From an uncultured Verrucomicrobiota bacterium (GTDB lineage Bacteria; Verrucomicrobiota; Verrucomicrobiia; Chthoniobacterales; SZAS-18): a stretch of 7,850 nucleotides of DNA. The stretch is from contig CALMOL010000283.1 in the NCBI GenBank assembly GCA_937871685.1, positions 1-7,850 of the forward strand. The letters run 5' to 3'. Within the stretch, counting starts at the first letter, position 1. Every line of letters starts with the position of its first letter. Shown here piece by piece: positions 6,146 through 7,850 of the stretch. The notes under the pieces were generated by a model. It worked only from the letters and a program-made list of their open reading frames with translations. It searched no databases and was not told the origin of the DNA. Both the position numbers and the translations under genes were made by a program.

Positions 6146-6300
6146 GGATGGACCGAGAGGATGGAGGATGGAAGATGGCAGGTGGTGAACGGACAAGGCC
6201 GATGCGGCAGAACAGGCGGTGGGAGGCCAAAGCAGATCGTCGCGCGTGACACCGTCGTGCGCGTTTGCCATCCTCCATCTTCCATCTTCTCGGTTCGTCC
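6146..6300. repeat. Heptad-built inverted repeat, about 35-bp arms, in the divergent intergenic region
   Basis: Positions 6146-6180 pair with 6266-6300. By hand count, 30 of 35 positions are Watson-Crick, four are G-T and one is an A-C mismatch; 6181-6184 with 6262-6265 extend it weakly. The 85-nt centre shows no gene. The arms are tandem 7-nt units: GATGGAG, GATGGAA and GATGGCA at 6160-6180, and TGCCATC, CTCCATC and TTCCATC at 6266-6286. Since 7 is not a multiple of 3, the units translate as a 21-nt-period phrase (HLPSSIL / MEDGGW-like) in several frames, which gives false N-terminal extensions to both flanking genes. It fills most of the 189 bp between the divergent histidine kinase (start 6138) and VOC (start 6328) genes, so it must lie in or beside their promoters and leaders. 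Confidence 0.8.
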
Positions 6301-6327
6301 CCTCACCGCGCCCCGCGCTTCCTCCCG

Positions 6328-6729
6328 ATGTCGGATGCCTCGAACGATTCCTCCCTTCCCGTCGGCGCCATCGCGTGGACAGACCTCACCGTCGCGGACG
6401 CCGCGGGCGTGCGCGACTTCTACCAAGCCGTCGTCGGCTGGACCTCTGAGGCGGTCGAGATGGACGGCTACGAGGACTACATGATGAACGCGGCGGACGG
6501 CTCCGGCGTCACTGGCGTCTGCCACGCGCGCGGCTCGAACGTCGGCCTGCCGCCCGTGTGGCTCGTGTATTTCAACGTGGCCGACGTGGCGACGAGCATC
6601 CGCGAGTGCGTCGCGCGCGGCGGCGAGGTGCTCCACGGCCCGCGCGACCTCTGCGGCAAGGACTTCTGCGTGATCCGCGACCCGGCCGGCGCGGCGTGCG
6701 GCCTGATCGGGTCGGAGAAGGTAGGATGA
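6328..6729 (+). CDS. VOC (glyoxalase/bleomycin-resistance/dioxygenase fold) family protein
   Basis: This 133-aa protein is one VOC unit of two beta-alpha-beta-beta-beta modules. The first begins 'IAWTDLTVADAAGVRDFYQAVVGWTSE', followed by 'MDGYEDYMM' and 'GVCHARG'. The second begins 'VYFNVADVATSIRECVARGG' and ends 'VIRDPAGAACGLI'. This pattern matches a common uncharacterised bacterial subfamily of small VOC proteins annotated only by fold. Members of the superfamily may bind a divalent metal and a small substrate, or sequester a drug; the sequence does not say which. The start is ATG 6328 ('MSDASND'); a longer in-frame extension to 6265 reads 'PSSIFHL' and is repeat-derived. No Shine-Dalgarno is visible (CTTCCTCCCG precedes the ATG). 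It is transcribed divergently from the histidine kinase and ends 7 bp from the convergent Uma2 gene. Confidence 0.82.
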   Translation: MSDASNDSSLPVGAIAWTDLTVADAAGVRDFYQAVVGWTSEAVEMDGYEDYMMNAADGSGVTGVCHARGSNVGLPPVWLVYFNVADVATSIRECVARGGEVLHGPRDLCGKDFCVIRDPAGAACGLIGSEKVG

Positions 6730-6736
6730 GGCGGCC

Positions 6737-7366
6737 TCAGCCGACGACGCCTCGCTCCTCCCAATCGGGCGGCAGGACTGTCGAGCGGGGCGGGAGCACC
6801 ACGCCGCGATACAGATCGGTCAGGGGCAGGCGAATGCCGAGCGCGGCGATTTCGAGCTCGGCCTCCAAACCCTTGGCCTCGTGCATGACAATGGGGCCGC
6901 CCGGCTCCCAAGCGAACATCTCCACCATCGGCTCCCACTGCGAAACCAAGCCATAGGCGCGCAGCGAAGGAATCTGGCGGTATTGCGCGAATTTGCCGCC
7001 GCGGTCGTATGCCTCGGTGGACTCGGACAGCACCTCGAAGAGCGCGGTCGGGTTGGCGAGCGCGCGGCCTTGCTGAACCACCATCCGGGGCGGGTCGCAG
7101 GTGACGGCCACGTCGGGATAGGCGATGAGGCCGGTCGCCTCGACCTTTACCTTGAGGTTGGAACTGGTTGGCTGACAGGGGCCGGCGGCAAGCCGGTTGT
7201 CAAAAATTGCCAAAAGCTTCGCCACCAAACGTTCATGGGCGAAAGTGCAGCCGGGCATTTCGAAAATTTCTCCTTGGTAGAACTCATGTTTCGTCACGGA
7301 TGTCTCCTCGAAGGCGAAATACTCCTCCTCCGTGGAGCGGCGCGGCGGCGCGAGGACGGCGGACAT
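6737..7366 (-). CDS. Uma2-family (DUF820) PD-(D/E)XK nuclease-like protein
   Basis: This 209-aa protein has the family's full length and motif order: 'EEYFAFEE' near the N-terminus, 'KHEFYQGEIFEMPG' with E28, 'AHERLVAKLLAIFDNRL', 'YPDVAVTCD' with the active-site D85, 'FEVLSESTEAYDRGGKFAQYRQIPSLRAYGLV' (the line contains E111, S114, D121 and K125), and a C-terminal 'GIRLPLTDLYRG'. E28, D85, E111 and a following Lys are the residues expected for a restriction-endonuclease-like fold. Uma2 proteins are numerous in cyanobacteria and other bacteria and are labelled putative endonucleases; the biological role is not established. ATG 7366 is chosen as the family-like start ('MSAVLAPPRRSTEEEY'), with no Shine-Dalgarno visible. 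It lies 93 bp downstream of the TPR gene on the same strand and converges with the VOC gene. No partner toxin, antitoxin or methylase is adjacent. Confidence 0.88.
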   Translation of the reverse strand: MSAVLAPPRRSTEEEYFAFEETSVTKHEFYQGEIFEMPGCTFAHERLVAKLLAIFDNRLAAGPCQPTSSNLKVKVEATGLIAYPDVAVTCDPPRMVVQQGRALANPTALFEVLSESTEAYDRGGKFAQYRQIPSLRAYGLVSQWEPMVEMFAWEPGGPIVMHEAKGLEAELEIAALGIRLPLTDLYRGVVLPPRSTVLPPDWEERGVVG

Positions 7367-7459
7367 GATGGCAGTTTATGCCGAGGACGGCGAAGGGCGA
7401 GGCGGTTTTGCGTTGCCGCGAGACGGCGTGAGGGACCAAGCCATCCCCCCAACCAACCC

Positions 7460-7850
7460 TCACCTCCCCCGCGCGGCGGCGTAGCCGGGGAAGCGGGTGC
7501 GCATTTCCTCCAGGGCCTTCTTCGCGTCCTCGGCCTTGCCGGCCTTCGTCAGCGCCTCGGCGGCGAGCGAGAGGGCGCGCGGCGTGATCTCGGGATCATC
7601 GAAGAGCACGGCCACGGCCAGGAAGTCCTTCGCGGCGCCGGCGGCGTCGCCGCGGGCCATCTGCACCTGGCCGAGCAGGAGGCGGCCCTCGGCGTTGAGC
7701 GCGCCGGCCGGCGCGAGCGCGAGCGCCTGCTCGGCGTTGCGCTGGGCGTCGTCGAGCTTCTGCAGGCCCACGAAGGCCTCGCCGGCCTCCAGCAGGCCCT
7801 GCGCCCGGGCGGCCGGCGCGGCGGGCTTGGACTCGAGATACTTCTGCGCG
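7460..7850 (-). CDS. Tetratricopeptide-repeat (TPR) protein, C-terminal part (5' end outside window)
   Basis: The minus-strand frame is open from the right edge to TGA at 7462-7460, giving about 129 residues and a stop but no start; the internal GTG at 7771 is not taken as the start. It contains degenerate TPR helix pairs: 'AQGLLEAGEAFVGLQKLDDAQRNAEQALALAP', 'AEGRLLLGQVQMARGDAAGAAKDFLAVAVLF' and 'ALSLAAEALTKAGKAEDAKKALEEMRTRFPGY'. The pattern of small residues and the closing 'l...yP'-like end resemble BamD/YbgF-type TPR proteins that act in the periplasm as protein-protein scaffolds, but no signal peptide or partner is in view. Composition is Ala-rich, as usual for TPRs in GC-rich genomes. 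The function of the full protein cannot be judged from this end. Confidence 0.7.
   Translation of the reverse strand, partial: AQKYLESKPAAPAARAQGLLEAGEAFVGLQKLDDAQRNAEQALALAPAGALNAEGRLLLGQVQMARGDAAGAAKDFLAVAVLFDDPEITPRALSLAAEALTKAGKAEDAKKALEEMRTRFPGYAAARGR

Noticed and set aside
6265..6327. Upstream TTG start adding 21 residues to the VOC protein
   Set aside because: The extension is the translated heptad repeat ('PSSIFHL'); family similarity starts only after ATG 6328.
6139..6636. 166-residue N-terminal extension of the histidine kinase frame
   Set aside because: It is antisense to the VOC gene and then passes through the GATGGAR heptads; the kinase's own family-like sequence starts at the ATG at 6138.
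6728..6753. Possible bidirectional terminator between the VOC and Uma2 genes
   Set aside because: GAGGCG/CGCCTC (6728-6733, 6748-6753) and an internal 4-bp stem are short and have no T-tract on either strand.
6737..7850. Uma2 nuclease-like gene as part of a defence or toxin-antitoxin locus
   Set aside because: The neighbours are a VOC protein and a TPR protein; no methylase, helicase, antitoxin or integrase is present, and Uma2 genes commonly occur as isolated genes.

Overview
The window reads as a GC-rich bacterial chromosome, with eight genes packed on both strands and no tRNA, rRNA, CRISPR array, transposase or phage gene. The best taxonomic hint is the secreted protein at 2874-3602. Its 'VPWERMP...GYAYDP' segment resembles a module I associate with Verrucomicrobiota proteins. 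The heptameric intergenic repeats and the general lack of Shine-Dalgarno sequences fit that assignment but do not prove it, so treat it as an inference.

Layout from left to right. (1) 2-295 (+) is the C-terminal end of an ExbD/TolR-type biopolymer transport protein, cut by the window edge. A 9-bp hairpin carries its stop codon in the loop. (2) 296-485 is a 190-bp gap with a second inverted repeat. (3) 486-1226 and 1232-2695 (+) form a tight two-gene unit: a calcineurin-like metallophosphoesterase, then a soluble Ser/Thr protein kinase fused to a C-terminal universal-stress-protein (USP) domain. Together they look like a phosphatase/kinase pair. (4) 2696-2873 is a tail-to-tail gap with no convincing terminator. 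(5) 6138 down to 2874 (-) is a three-gene transcription unit: a PAS sensor histidine kinase, a class V PLP-dependent aminotransferase, and a signal-peptide protein of unknown function. The last two overlap by 1 nt (TGATG). (6) 6328-6729 (+) is a small VOC/glyoxalase-fold protein, divergent from the histidine kinase. (7) 6737-7366 (-) is a Uma2-family PD-(D/E)XK nuclease-like protein. (8) 7460-7850 (-) is the C-terminal part of a TPR protein that enters from beyond the right edge.

The most unusual structure is a pair of long inverted repeats bracketing the histidine kinase gene, at 4799-4912 and 6146-6300. Both are built from tandem 7-nt units, but with unrelated unit sequences (TCTCACC-like and GATGGAR-like). 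The first spans from inside the histidine kinase 3' end to the base next to the aminotransferase ATG, and it supplies the kinase stop codon. The second fills the divergent intergenic region. They look like two members of a heptad-based snap-back repeat class rather than ordinary terminators or transposons.

All the protein families here are known. No defence system or other multi-gene novelty is evident. The parts worth follow-up are the heptad inverted repeats, the phosphatase/kinase-USP pair, and the unknown secreted protein coupled to the aminotransferase.
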